A stretch of DNA of 32,319 nt. It comes from Clostridiales bacterium. GTDB lineage: Bacteria; Bacillota; Clostridia; Oscillospirales; Oscillospiraceae. Below the pieces are notes generated by a model. It saw nothing but the letters and a program-made list of their open reading frames with translations, did no database searches and was not told where the DNA came from. Positions within the stretch are counted from its first letter, which is position 1. Each line of letters opens with the position of its first letter. Where the stretch lies: NCBI GenBank assembly GCA_012521555.1, contig JAAYMC010000030.1:1-32319 (forward strand), written 5' to 3'. This document shows, piece by piece, positions 17,052 to 24,606 of this stretch. The translations under genes and the position numbers were made by a program.

Positions 17052-18005
17052 TTAAGGGGCGGAGATGCCGAAGAACGCGCGGGCCCGCTCGTCGCAGATT
17101 TCCATGGCGTCGGAAAGGCCCGCAGCCATGAGGTCAAAAGTGGCCTCGGCGATGTCGGGCGGGAACTTCTCGCGGATGGAGGGCTCAAACCGCACGCCGT
17201 TTTCCGCCTCCCAGAACTCCGTGACGGTATATCCGCTATCTGTTTTCGCAAACGTGATGGCGGCGGGCGTGCAGACGGCGCCCGTCAGGGCGGCCTCGTT
17301 CTCCACAAGCTGGTACTGCGCGTAGAGCGTCACGACGTAGACCGTGACGGCGCCGCCCTCCTCCACGGTTCCGATGGTCTCGTGGTACTCCGTCGCAAAC
17401 GTCTGGTAGACGCCGCGCAGGAAGGACGGCTTAAAGTGCGCGATGATGGCGTCCGAGACGAGCGCGTCGAGATCCTGCCCGCCAATCGGTCCGGGCGAAG
17501 CGGAGGCAAGCGGCGTCACGATTTCCCTGAGGCTTTCCCCGCCCGGGCGGTGGATGTCCCGCACGAGGTACCATGTCGTGAAGTTGTCAACCTCGCCGCT
17601 GCGCTCCGGGTCCTGGGCGTAGTAATAGCCTGTGTACTGCTTATGGATTTTGCTGAAGACGCCCGTCACGCGGATGCTCACCTGCATGGTGTCCGCCCAG
17701 TGAAACGAGGGGTAGGGGAAGTCCTTTTCCTGAATCATTTCGTAAACGCCGTACCTGTGCATCAGCTCCACGAGATGGGCGAACACTTCCTCCTCCTGCT
17801 CGTCGGACCTGAGCGTCACGTCCCAGTAGAGCGTCGGCCGGTAGATGGAAACGCGCAGGCCCGTCACGTCGGGAAACTTCGCGCGCAGGTCCCTCTCAAG
17901 GGCGCCGAGCTGCGGGTCCGTCACCGCAAAGCGGCGGTACGGGCAGAAAGCGATGGAAAGAAGCAGCAGGCAGACGAGAATATAGGCCAAAACGCGTTTC
18001 CTCAT
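17052..18005 (-). CDS. Membrane-anchored or secreted protein of unknown function
   Basis: A 317-residue protein I do not recognise. Residues 4-21 (RVLAYILVCLLLLSIAFC) form one hydrophobic segment, a signal peptide or single anchor; the rest is soluble and rich in charged and aromatic residues. Two halves can be suspected: about 30-135 (VTGLRVSIYRPTLYWDVTLRSDEQ) and 140-317 (with a VTVYVVTLYAQYQLVENEAAL strand pair, possibly a sensor-like beta domain). GGGAGGT is 7 nt before the ATG, and a TTGGCT-17-TATAAT promoter lies directly upstream. It is divergent from the stalk-domain gene at 18158, which may share regulation. No catalytic motif is evident. Confidence 0.8.
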   Translation of the reverse strand: MRKRVLAYILVCLLLLSIAFCPYRRFAVTDPQLGALERDLRAKFPDVTGLRVSIYRPTLYWDVTLRSDEQEEEVFAHLVELMHRYGVYEMIQEKDFPYPSFHWADTMQVSIRVTGVFSKIHKQYTGYYYAQDPERSGEVDNFTTWYLVRDIHRPGGESLREIVTPLASASPGPIGGQDLDALVSDAIIAHFKPSFLRGVYQTFATEYHETIGTVEEGGAVTVYVVTLYAQYQLVENEAALTGAVCTPAAITFAKTDSGYTVTEFWEAENGVRFEPSIREKFPPDIAEATFDLMAAGLSDAMEICDERARAFFGISAP

Positions 18006-18037
18006 TAAAAAACCTCCCGGCGTGGAAATATGTGGCT

Positions 18038-18066
18038 ATTATAGCGCCTTTAGGAGAAAAAGCCAA
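18038..18066 (-). promoter_or_regulatory. Promoter of the 17052-18005 gene
   Basis: On the minus strand TTGGCT (18061-18066) and TATAAT (18038-18043) are spaced by 17 bp, 32 bp before the ATG. Confidence 0.75.
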
Positions 18067-18157
18067 GTGCGCCGTTAAGTTTTATCCGTTTTTGACGATA
18101 AACAAAACACTGGCGTCTGTTTTAAGGCGCCATGACGCTCATGAAAGGAAACAAGCT

Positions 18158-19417
18158 ATGAAAAGAAAACTTGCAACCACCCTCATTTTCGCGATTGTCC
18201 TGACAACCTTTTTTGCGCCCGCCGCACAGGGCGCGACAGCGGCGCCCACGCAGTCGGCCATCTTTATCGACGGCACGGCGGTGTCATTTGAAGCCTACAA
18301 CATCGGCGGCAACAACTTCATCAAGCTGCGGGACCTGGCCTTCGCCATGACGGGGACCGCCGCGCAGTTTGACGTGGACTGGGACGGGAAGAACATCCTG
18401 CTTAATACCGGAAAGCCCTACACCGTCGTCGGCGGGGAAATGGCGGCAAAGGGCTCCGGCGCGCAGAACGCCGCGCCGTCAAACCTCGCCGTTATCAGGG
18501 ACGGCGTGAAAATCCCCATGTCCGCCTACAACATCGGGGGCAACAACTACTTTAAGCTGCGCGACGTGGCGCAGATTCTCGACTTCGCCGTCGATTACGT
18601 CGGCGGCAACGTCGTGGTGGACACATCAAAGCCGTACACGATGCCCGAGGGGACGGTTCTCGCTGTCAACAGCTATCCGCTGCTCCTTGTGGGCATGACA
18701 AAGGCGCAGATTGACGCAAAGCTCGGCGCGCCCGTCCTCGTCGACGAACTGTCGGGCGTGCGGTATGCCAACGGGCTGAAGCTCGGTTTTGACGTCGATA
18801 TTATGGGAGATATTCCCACTGATTCAAACCGCTGCTATTACGTGTCCGGCCTTCTGTCGCACATCGTCAGCGCCTGCCCGAACACGCTCACCCTTTCGCA
18901 GGTGCGCGCCCTGTTCGGCTCCGGCGACATGTCTTATGACGAAATGGACGACCGCTACAACGTCGTCGTCAACTACGGCGGCGTGCCCCTCGTCATCGAG
19001 AGCGACAGAAACGGCACCGTCAATTTCAAATCGATGTTCTTCTACAACACGCTCGATACCTATACCGACCCGGCAAACGACTACAGCTGGGTACCCGGCG
19101 AGTGGCGGTACTTCAGCCATGATACGGGCGAGGAAGTCACCGTCGTCGTGAAGGAAGCCTCCGCGAGCAAGCTGGTCATTGAAGGCACGCTTAACTACTT
19201 CGGCGCGTCGAGCTGGGTCTCGGCCTCGATATTTAACACGGTGCTGACCTCGACGGACGGCCGGACCTACACCGCCTCGGGCGTGCGCGACAGCTGGTAT
19301 AACACCCTCACTCTCACCGTGACTCTGGAGGGCGGCAGGATCAGGCTGAGCAGCGACGTCACGAAATTCGACAGCATGGCCCGCTGCGCCTTCGCGGGCG
19401 AGTACGTGCTGGAGTAA
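18158..19417 (+). CDS. Exported protein with two stalk-type repeats, function unknown
   Basis: A 419-residue exported protein. Residues 1-25 are a signal peptide (KRKLATTLIFAIVLTTFFAPAAQGA). Two copies of a copper-amine-oxidase N-terminal-like stalk domain follow, each marked by a near-identical AYNIGGNNxxKLRD sequence (about 46-59 and 123-136). Residues about 168-285 (LLVGMTKAQIDAKLGAPVLVDELSG) resemble the CAP-associated module that often follows such stalks, but no catalytic CAP domain is present. The last ~130 residues (SWVPGEWRYFSHDTGEEVTVVVK...) look beta-rich and are unidentified. AAAGGA precedes the ATG by 8 nt. It is probably a wall-associated or secreted binding protein. Monocistronic with a terminator at 19442-19477. 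Confidence 0.85.
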   Translation: MKRKLATTLIFAIVLTTFFAPAAQGATAAPTQSAIFIDGTAVSFEAYNIGGNNFIKLRDLAFAMTGTAAQFDVDWDGKNILLNTGKPYTVVGGEMAAKGSGAQNAAPSNLAVIRDGVKIPMSAYNIGGNNYFKLRDVAQILDFAVDYVGGNVVVDTSKPYTMPEGTVLAVNSYPLLLVGMTKAQIDAKLGAPVLVDELSGVRYANGLKLGFDVDIMGDIPTDSNRCYYVSGLLSHIVSACPNTLTLSQVRALFGSGDMSYDEMDDRYNVVVNYGGVPLVIESDRNGTVNFKSMFFYNTLDTYTDPANDYSWVPGEWRYFSHDTGEEVTVVVKEASASKLVIEGTLNYFGASSWVSASIFNTVLTSTDGRTYTASGVRDSWYNTLTLTVTLEGGRIRLSSDVTKFDSMARCAFAGEYVLE

Positions 19418-19441
19418 GGCGCTCTTCAGATTTACATAGTC

Positions 19442-19477
19442 AAAACCCACCGGTTAAACCCGGTGGGTTTTATTTTA
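19442..19477. terminator. Terminator, usable in both directions
   Basis: AAAACCCACCGG/CCGGTGGGTTTT stem with a 6-nt loop and a following TATTTT tract. It closes the stalk-domain gene and lies just beyond the stop of the small minus-strand gene at 19483. Confidence 0.9.
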
Positions 19478-19482
19478 ATTTG

Positions 19483-19737
19483 TCACACCCGCCGCTCGAC
19501 GAACCAGCGGTTGTCTTCGAGAAAGAGATACGTTTCCGTCCGGCCGATTTTCACGCAGTAGCGTATCCCCGCGCCGCCGGCCTTGAGGCTGGCGGCCCGG
19601 CGCACGTCCAGAATGCGGTCGATCCGGTACTCCCGCCCGTCCTCCCACGTGATGGAGAGAGGGCGGATTTTCCCGTCCGGCTCAAAGCGGGCGCTGACCG
19701 CGACGTACACTTTCACAGGTTTATCCGTCTTATCCAT
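19483..19737 (-). CDS. Small conserved-looking protein in an operon with dinB
   Basis: An 84-residue protein, mostly beta-strand in pattern (KVYVAVSARFEPDGKIRPLSITWEDGREYRIDRILD ... YCVKIGRTETYLFLEDNRWFVERR). It looks like a compact SH3- or OB-like barrel. Its start lies 8 nt past the dinB stop, with GTGAGG 6 nt before the ATG; a GTG at 19749 overlaps the dinB stop but would swallow that site. Small proteins with this layout (a W-x-D/G-R-x-Y-x-I-x-x-I-L core and C-terminal WxVERR) occur beside Y-family polymerase genes, including the DUF6504-type proteins of actinobacteria. The similarity is by eye only. The context suggests an accessory factor of translesion synthesis. Confidence 0.8.
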   Translation of the reverse strand: MDKTDKPVKVYVAVSARFEPDGKIRPLSITWEDGREYRIDRILDVRRAASLKAGGAGIRYCVKIGRTETYLFLEDNRWFVERRV

Positions 19738-19745
19738 ATAAAGCC

Positions 19746-20999
19746 TCACACTGCCTTAAAGTAGCCCACGGGGTGGATGGTGTGCTCGTCCTTGGCGTTG
19801 ATTTGCGTGAGCGTCGGGTCGACGTACGTGCCGGCGCGGCCGATGGCGTAGTGCCCGAAGCGGCGGCGGATTTCGTCCATGGCCTGCTCCAGCCGCGCGC
19901 GCCGTATCTGCTTTTCGGGATTTTCAAAGAGGCTGAGCTGCACCGGCGTGGTTGCCGGGACGAGGTCCGTCCCCCGGATGCCGACGGAGCGCAGCGGGCG
20001 GCGCCAGTTGTAATGGGCCCGCAGCAGGCGCATGGCCGCCGCATGCAGCTCCGAGGCGAGAAAAGTGGGTTCGGGGAGCTTCATCTGCCGCTCGAAGCTA
20101 AACAGCTCGTTGTCCCGCAGGGTAATCTGCACCGTGCGGCACATAAACCCGCCCTCCCGCAGCCGCTCGGCCACGCTCTCCGCGAGCATCCAGAAGATGA
20201 TAGACGCGTCCTCGTCGCAGGTCAGGTCGCGCGGCGCCGTCGTCGAGTTGCCGACGCTTTTGATGAGCGCCTCCTCCCCCGTGCGGGCGACGGGGCTGGT
20301 GTCCAGCCCGTTTGCGAAGCTGCTGAGGACGAGCCCCCATTTCCCGAACCACTTCCGGAGCGTCTCCGGCGGCGTTTGGGCCAGCTGCCCGATGGTCTCG
20401 ATGCCGTAGCTTTTGAGTTTCCGCCGCGTGGCGGGGCCGACGTAGAGCAGCTCCGACGCCGGAAGGGGCCAGATTTTTTCCCGGAAATTCCCGCGGGTAA
20501 AGACCGTCACGGCGTCCGGCTTTTTGTAGTCGCTGCCGAGCTTGGCGAAGATCTTGTTGAAGGACACGCCGACGCTCACCGTCACCCCCAGCTCGAATTT
20601 GACGCGCTTTCTGATCTCATGCGCCAGAGCCTCGGCGCCCAGCTCCGCCAGTTTCGGCGTGCCGGTCACGTCCACCCACGCCTCGTCGATGCCGAACGAC
20701 TCGATCTGGTCGGAGTAGTCCGCGTAAATCTCGCGCGCCATGCGGGAAAAGCGCAGGTACAGGTCAAAGCGCGGCGGGAGGACGACGAGCTCCGGGCATT
20801 TTTGTCTCGCCTGCCAGATCACTTCGCCCGTTTTGATGCCGAATTTTTTCGCGTGCTCGTTTTTGGCCAGGATAATCCCGCGCCGCTTTTCCACGTCCCC
20901 GCCGACGGCGACGGGCTTATCCCGCAGCTCCGGCCGGTGCAGGCACTCGACGCTCGCGTAAAAGCTGTTCATGTCGATGTGGAAAATCGTCCGCTCCAC
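19746..20999 (-). CDS. dinB: Y-family DNA polymerase IV
   Basis: A 417-residue error-prone translesion polymerase. Palm residues are present: HIDMNSFYASVE (D9) and SFGIDEAWVD (D105, E106). The fingers and thumb (YVGPATRRKLKSYGIETIGQLAQ helix-hairpin-helix, about 186-208), the little-finger domain (about 245-345) and a beta-clamp binding motif QLSLF (354-358) follow. I chose GTG at 20999: GAGGGGGTGA lies 7 nt upstream and the protein then starts VERTIFHIDMNS as most homologues do. An in-frame ATG at 21026 is part of the -10 hexamer and so lies before the transcript begins. It is divergent from the HTH-S24 repressor, which likely controls it, and is followed by the 84-residue protein. Confidence 0.95.
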   Translation of the reverse strand: MERTIFHIDMNSFYASVECLHRPELRDKPVAVGGDVEKRRGIILAKNEHAKKFGIKTGEVIWQARQKCPELVVLPPRFDLYLRFSRMAREIYADYSDQIESFGIDEAWVDVTGTPKLAELGAEALAHEIRKRVKFELGVTVSVGVSFNKIFAKLGSDYKKPDAVTVFTRGNFREKIWPLPASELLYVGPATRRKLKSYGIETIGQLAQTPPETLRKWFGKWGLVLSSFANGLDTSPVARTGEEALIKSVGNSTTAPRDLTCDEDASIIFWMLAESVAERLREGGFMCRTVQITLRDNELFSFERQMKLPEPTFLASELHAAAMRLLRAHYNWRRPLRSVGIRGTDLVPATTPVQLSLFENPEKQIRRARLEQAMDEIRRRFGHYAIGRAGTYVDPTLTQINAKDEHTIHPVGYFKAV

Positions 21000-21024
21000 T
21001 TGCGCGTCACCCCCTCGCGACGCC

Positions 21025-21053
21025 ATTATAATACTCCCAACAGGAGATTTCAA
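21025..21053 (-). promoter_or_regulatory. dinB promoter
   Basis: On the minus strand TTGAAA (21048-21053) and TATAAT (21025-21030) are separated by 17 bp, close to sigma-A consensus. Confidence 0.88.
21030..21047. promoter_or_regulatory. Candidate SOS-like operator, copy 1
   Basis: AATACTCCCAACAGGAGA occupies nearly the whole spacer of the dinB promoter. It contains a CTCC-CAACA-GGAG-like dyad and shares AATACTC...AGG.GA with the copy at 21080-21099. A repressor bound here would block RNA polymerase. Confidence 0.6.
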
Positions 21054-21079
21054 TACATAATATTCTCCAAAAAAGCGAA

Positions 21080-21099
21080 AATACTCTCTTGTCAGGCGA
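21080..21099. promoter_or_regulatory. Candidate SOS-like operator, copy 2
   Basis: AATACTCTCTTGTCAGGCGA covers the -35 (TTGTCA) of the repressor promoter and matches copy 1 at both ends, with 2 bp more in the centre. This would allow autorepression of the HTH-S24 gene. Confidence 0.55.
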
Positions 21100-21117
21100 A
21101 ATTTTTTGTGATACGCT
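21089..21117 (+). promoter_or_regulatory. Promoter of the HTH-S24 repressor gene
   Basis: TTGTCA (21089-21094) and TACGCT (21112-21117) with a 17-bp spacer, 28 bp before the GTG start. Confidence 0.65.
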
Positions 21118-21145
21118 AGGGGTAAAGAAGGAGAGGTGAAGCGGC

Positions 21146-21835
21146 GTGAACATCGGCGAAACACTCGCGCGATACCGCAGGGAGCGCGGATACACGCAGC
21201 GGCAGGTGGCGGAATACCTTAGTGCGAACGGCTGCGAGGCGACGCAAAAGGCCGTCTCGAAGTGGGAGCGCGGCTTTACCATGCCCAATGCCGAGCAGTT
21301 TTTGCTGCTGTGCCGTTTTTACGGGGTGCGGGACGTGCTCGCCGCTTTTTGCGGAATGCCGGACAGCCTGTCGGGGCTCAACGCCCTCGGGAAAAAGCGC
21401 GTGGAGGAGTATATCCGCCTGCTTGAGCAGGACGCCGAATTTCGCGCGGAAAAGGCGGAGCGCCCGCCGCGCCTTGTGCGCACGATACCGCTTTACAGCA
21501 TCCCCGCCTCCGCCGGCACGGGGCAGTTTCTGGACAGCTCCGACTACGAGCTTATCGAAGTGGACGAGTCCGTGCCGCTGTCGGCGACGTTTGCCGTGCG
21601 CCTTTCCGGCGACAGCATGCTTCCCCGCTTTGCCGACGGGCAGATTGTCTACGTCAAGCCCCAGCAGACGCTCGAGCGGAAGGAAATCGGCATCTTTATC
21701 CTCAACGGCAGCGCCTACTGCAAGCAGCTCGGCGGGGAAGAGGAGATCAGGCTTGTGTCTCTAAACCCTCAATACGAGGATATTATTGTGCGCGAATACG
21801 ACGAATTTCGCGTGCTGGGAAAGGTCGTGAGCTGA
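21146..21835 (+). CDS. HTH-XRE / S24 peptidase self-cleaving repressor (HdiR/LexA-like)
   Basis: A 229-residue repressor with an N-terminal Cro/CI-type helix-turn-helix (about 3-60; YTQRQVAEYL, KAVSKWERG) joined to a C-terminal LexA-like S24 domain (about 112-229). The autoproteolysis parts are all visible: an Ala-Gly cleavage bond in PASAGTGQF (A123-G124), nucleophile Ser in LSGDSMLP (S157) and general-base Lys in YCKQLGG (K193), spaced as in LexA. It should therefore be inactivated when RecA filaments form after DNA damage. It starts with GTG behind GGAGAGGTGA. The stop is immediately followed by the ATG of the SRAP gene. It is divergent from dinB. Prophage CI-type repressors share this plan, but no phage genes surround it. 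Confidence 0.93.
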   Translation: MNIGETLARYRRERGYTQRQVAEYLSANGCEATQKAVSKWERGFTMPNAEQFLLLCRFYGVRDVLAAFCGMPDSLSGLNALGKKRVEEYIRLLEQDAEFRAEKAERPPRLVRTIPLYSIPASAGTGQFLDSSDYELIEVDESVPLSATFAVRLSGDSMLPRFADGQIVYVKPQQTLERKEIGIFILNGSAYCKQLGGEEEIRLVSLNPQYEDIIVREYDEFRVLGKVVS

Positions 21836-22393
21836 ATGTGCGGCCGGTATTATGTCGACGACGAAGAGCCCGCCCTGCGCGACATCGTGGAAAAACTCAG
21901 GGACGCCCATGTCAAGACGGGGGAGGTTTTCCCGACGGACGTCGCCGCGGTGATGGCGGCAAACGGGGATTTTGCCGCCATGCGCTGGGGCTTTCCGCGG
22001 TTTGACGGGAAGGGCGTGATTATCAACGCCCGCGGCGAGACGGCGGCGGAAAAGCCGATGTTCCGGCGCCCGATGCTGGAAGGGCGCTGCCTGATTCCCG
22101 CCAGCTGGTATTTCGAGTGGGAAAAGCGCGGCCGCGAGAAAATTAAGTACGCCCTGGCGGCGCCGGAGGAGCGCGCCCTGTGGATGGCGGGGCTGTCTCG
22201 CTTCGACGTGAAAACCGGCGAGCGCACCTTCGTGATTCTCACCCGCCCGGCGTGGGAGGGCATCGCTTTCATCCACGACAGGATGCCCGTCATTTTGCCG
22301 GCGCGGCTTCACGACGAGTGGCTCCACGGGCGCAGTCCCGAGAAAACCATGGAGCGCGCGATCAGCGAGTTGCGCTACCGCGCGGCGGATTAG
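21836..22393 (+). CDS. yedK: SRAP/HMCES-family abasic-site protein (YedK)
   Basis: A 185-residue protein that forms a covalent thiazolidine crosslink to abasic sites in single-stranded DNA, shielding them. The catalytic Cys2 of MCGRYY is exposed after Met removal. Conserved partners are visible: VIINARGET (N64), SWYFEWE (E94) and FIHDRMPVIL (H147). Its ATG touches the TGA of the repressor gene (no gap), so it is translationally coupled and co-induced with it. The pairing with a damage-responsive repressor and, across the divergent promoter, with dinB supports a role in tolerating damage during replication. A strong terminator follows. Confidence 0.95.
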   Translation: MCGRYYVDDEEPALRDIVEKLRDAHVKTGEVFPTDVAAVMAANGDFAAMRWGFPRFDGKGVIINARGETAAEKPMFRRPMLEGRCLIPASWYFEWEKRGREKIKYALAAPEERALWMAGLSRFDVKTGERTFVILTRPAWEGIAFIHDRMPVILPARLHDEWLHGRSPEKTMERAISELRYRAAD

Positions 22394-22403
22394 GCAGCAA
22401 AAT

Positions 22404-22436
22404 AAAACCCCCGGCGCAAATGCGCCGGGGGTTTTT
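22404..22436. terminator. Bidirectional terminator
   Basis: AAAACCCCCGGCGCA/TGCGCCGGGGGTTTT stem with a 2-nt loop after yedK; it also lies 65 bp past the stop of the convergent SLH-protease gene. Confidence 0.92.
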
Positions 22437-22500
22437 GCGTGCGATTTTTTGTCGGTAAACCGGAGGAGACGCTTATGACATCTGCATCAGATGCATGGTT

Positions 22501-24378
22501 TTAGTCCAAAGGTGTGACGAGTATCAGCATACATAAGACAGAAGAGTAGGGGAAGTAGCTTAAGCCTAAAAAGACGTAATACTCACTGTTTTCAAAGCAG
22601 TACTTATAAAACCCTTCCTCGTCCGTAATGGAGGTAATATATTCAAAGCCGAGGTTTTCGAGCAGATTGAAGTAACCGTAGAAAGCAACTTCGGGGTCAA
22701 CCGGAATAGCTTCTACTCTATAGTAATAAGCACAGCTTCCGCTCTCGGTCGGCACGGCTTTGGCCAACGGCGCGCCGGTAAAAGCGCCGAAATCCGGCAC
22801 CGAGCCGTAGCCTGAGTAATACCGAACAACCGGCATCGTCACGGTCACATCGATAATCGTCTTGGCCAGGATATTATCATCGCTGTCGAGCAGGGCGATA
22901 CTAAGGCTTGTCCGCCCGACCGCTATGCCGGTGATGGTCAGCGCCACGGCATTGCCCTGCATTCCTGCATAATTGCATGTTATGATGCTTTCGTCATCGA
23001 CTAAATAGCCCATGCTGTCATAATCGTCTGAGCTGGGCTTAGCCGTAATCGTCACCTGCGCGCCCAATGCAACTGTGACGGATGTCTGCGACGGCGTGAT
23101 CGTCAGCGCAGGCGCCTTGACGGAAGACAGCGGCGTGACGGATACCTGCTTTAAGTCCTTTACGAGATTGATGGGTATGGCAAAGTTTAAGTTCTGCGCG
23201 CCGTCTAACAGGGCCGCGGTCACGCCGATGACCTTTCCCTGCGCGTCGATGAGGGCTCCGCCGCTGCTGCCCTGCGAGATGGCGGCGGAAATCTGGATAT
23301 AGTTGACCCCGTTTATGACCCGCGACGCGTTCGAGACGAGGCCGTCCGTAATCGTGTTGTCAAGCCCTCTGGGGCTGCCGATGGCGTATATTTTCTGGCC
23401 GTTTACGACTTTCGAGGAATCCCCCATTTCAAGGTAAGGGAAATTCGAGCCGTTTATCTGCAGCAGGGCGAGGTCGTTTTGGACGCTAAAGTCGTATACG
23501 CCGGCGACGTCGTAGATTTTCCCGTCCGTCGTCAGGATTTTCGCCGACGAGGCGCCCTTAATTACATGGTAATTCGTCACGGCGACGCCCGAGCTGCTGA
23601 TAAAAAACCCGCTGCCCGACGCGTAGGCCTTTCCCGACGCGTTGTAAAGCTCGATATAAAACACGGCGGGGGAGCATTTGGCGGCGATTTCCGTCGCGCT
23701 CAGCTCCCTTGCCGGCGCCAAAGACACTTTCTGCCGCAAGGACGGAATGGCCATGCGGGCGATAATCGCCGCGACGGCGTCGCGGGTGATGTAGCTGTTG
23801 GGGTAAAACGTCCCGGCGCTGTCGCTGCCCGTCAGGACGCCGGCCCTGTAGAGCTTGTAGACCGATGGCCCGTATGTATAGCTGACTAAAACGTCCGGTA
23901 TCTGGTTGTCTTCGACTGTGTTGATGGGCGTGAGCGCCTCGTCCGGGAGGGCTTTTGCGAGGATGACGGCGAAATCCGCCCTCGTCGCGTTCACGTTATA
24001 GTCCGGGTAAGGGGAAGATATGATGCCGCTGCTGAGCGCGTAATCGACGTACGGCTGATACCAGGGGCTTCCCGACGGGAAACTGCTCGAACCTGTGTTG
24101 TAAATGCTGTGGAGGCAGGACGCGAGCTTTATAGCCTGGGCGATCGTCAGGTTTTCCTTGGGCGAGTATGTTGTCGCCGACGTTCCATCAATCAGCCCGA
24201 ATTCGTATGCCTTCTGCACATACTCGGCAAACCATTCGTCCCTGACGTCGGAAAACTGGCCGGGCGTGTACGTTCGAACCGCCGTAAAATTTGCTAAAGT
24301 TCCCGCCGCCGCCCCGGCCGGCAGCAAAATAAAGATTAGGATTACCGCGAGAAAAATAGATATTGTGCGCTTTTTCAT
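22501..24378 (-). CDS. SLH-domain surface serine protease (trypsin/HtrA-like)
   Basis: A 625-residue exported protein. A signal peptide (1-25) is followed by three SLH-like repeats (about 42-90, 103-150, 158-210; ending FYPNSYITRDAVAAIIARM) that bind secondary wall polymer, then a trypsin-like S1C protease domain (about 228-412) with the triad VTNYHVIKG (H271), VQNDLALLQI (D302) and ISQGSSGGALID (S372). A bacterial Ig-like domain (about 424-510) and a ~110-residue C-terminal domain (RYYSGYGSVPDFGAFTGAPL...) follow. No PDZ domain is seen, unlike DegP. GGAGGA is 5 nt before the ATG. It acts on the cell surface, perhaps in quality control or processing. The neighbouring gene encodes a paralogue without the protease domain. 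Confidence 0.93.
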   Translation of the reverse strand: MKKRTISIFLAVILIFILLPAGAAAGTLANFTAVRTYTPGQFSDVRDEWFAEYVQKAYEFGLIDGTSATTYSPKENLTIAQAIKLASCLHSIYNTGSSSFPSGSPWYQPYVDYALSSGIISSPYPDYNVNATRADFAVILAKALPDEALTPINTVEDNQIPDVLVSYTYGPSVYKLYRAGVLTGSDSAGTFYPNSYITRDAVAAIIARMAIPSLRQKVSLAPARELSATEIAAKCSPAVFYIELYNASGKAYASGSGFFISSSGVAVTNYHVIKGASSAKILTTDGKIYDVAGVYDFSVQNDLALLQINGSNFPYLEMGDSSKVVNGQKIYAIGSPRGLDNTITDGLVSNASRVINGVNYIQISAAISQGSSGGALIDAQGKVIGVTAALLDGAQNLNFAIPINLVKDLKQVSVTPLSSVKAPALTITPSQTSVTVALGAQVTITAKPSSDDYDSMGYLVDDESIITCNYAGMQGNAVALTITGIAVGRTSLSIALLDSDDNILAKTIIDVTVTMPVVRYYSGYGSVPDFGAFTGAPLAKAVPTESGSCAYYYRVEAIPVDPEVAFYGYFNLLENLGFEYITSITDEEGFYKYCFENSEYYVFLGLSYFPYSSVLCMLILVTPLD

Positions 24379-24417
24379 ACAGTTCCTCCGTTGTCGGTTG
24401 TCCAGGTATTGTAAGGA

Positions 24418-24434
24418 TGAGTTATAACCTCATT
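24418..24434. promoter_or_regulatory. Inverted repeat at SLH-protease promoter
   Basis: ATGAG-TTATAAC-CTCAT, with the palindrome GTTATAAC at its centre, abuts the -10 element on its downstream side, a position suited to an operator. No regulator is assigned. Confidence 0.4.
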
Positions 24435-24459
24435 GTAACTTATAGACTGGAAATATCAA
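24432..24459 (-). promoter_or_regulatory. Promoter of the SLH-protease gene
   Basis: On the minus strand TTGATA (24454-24459) and TACAAT (24432-24437) with a 16-bp spacer, about 54 bp before the ATG. Confidence 0.72.
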
Positions 24460-24529
24460 GAACGCGCCTTAAAAAACGCGGCTTATTTCGATTCTGTCTG
24501 AAAATCGCGCCTTGTTTTTGAGTAAAACG

Positions 24530-24566
24530 TAGAAAAATATGCCCCCGCCCTTATCGAAGCGGGGGC
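24530..24566 (-). terminator. Terminator of the SLH paralogue
   Basis: On the minus strand GCCCCCGC/GCGGGGGC with a 10-nt loop, then ATATTTTTC. It is about 40 bp past the stop and insulates the protease gene promoter downstream. Confidence 0.85.
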
Positions 24567-24606
24567 TGGCTGCCGGCGCTTAACTTTGAAGTTTCGAAAT
24601 AAGCTC

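Noticed and set aside
19773..21119. 448-codon plus-strand frame opposite dinB
   Set aside because: Antisense shadow; it crosses the dinB promoter and lacks any recognisable domain.
21146..22393. Prophage immunity region (CI-like repressor)
   Set aside because: There is no integrase, Cro, excisionase or structural gene; YedK and dinB partners fit a host damage response better.
22475..22504. Nine-codon micro-ORF (MTSASDAWF) behind GGAGGA, with a CATCTG-CAT-CAGATG dyad
   Set aside because: It follows the yedK terminator with no promoter in sight and overlaps the end of the convergent protease gene; it is noted only as a curiosity.
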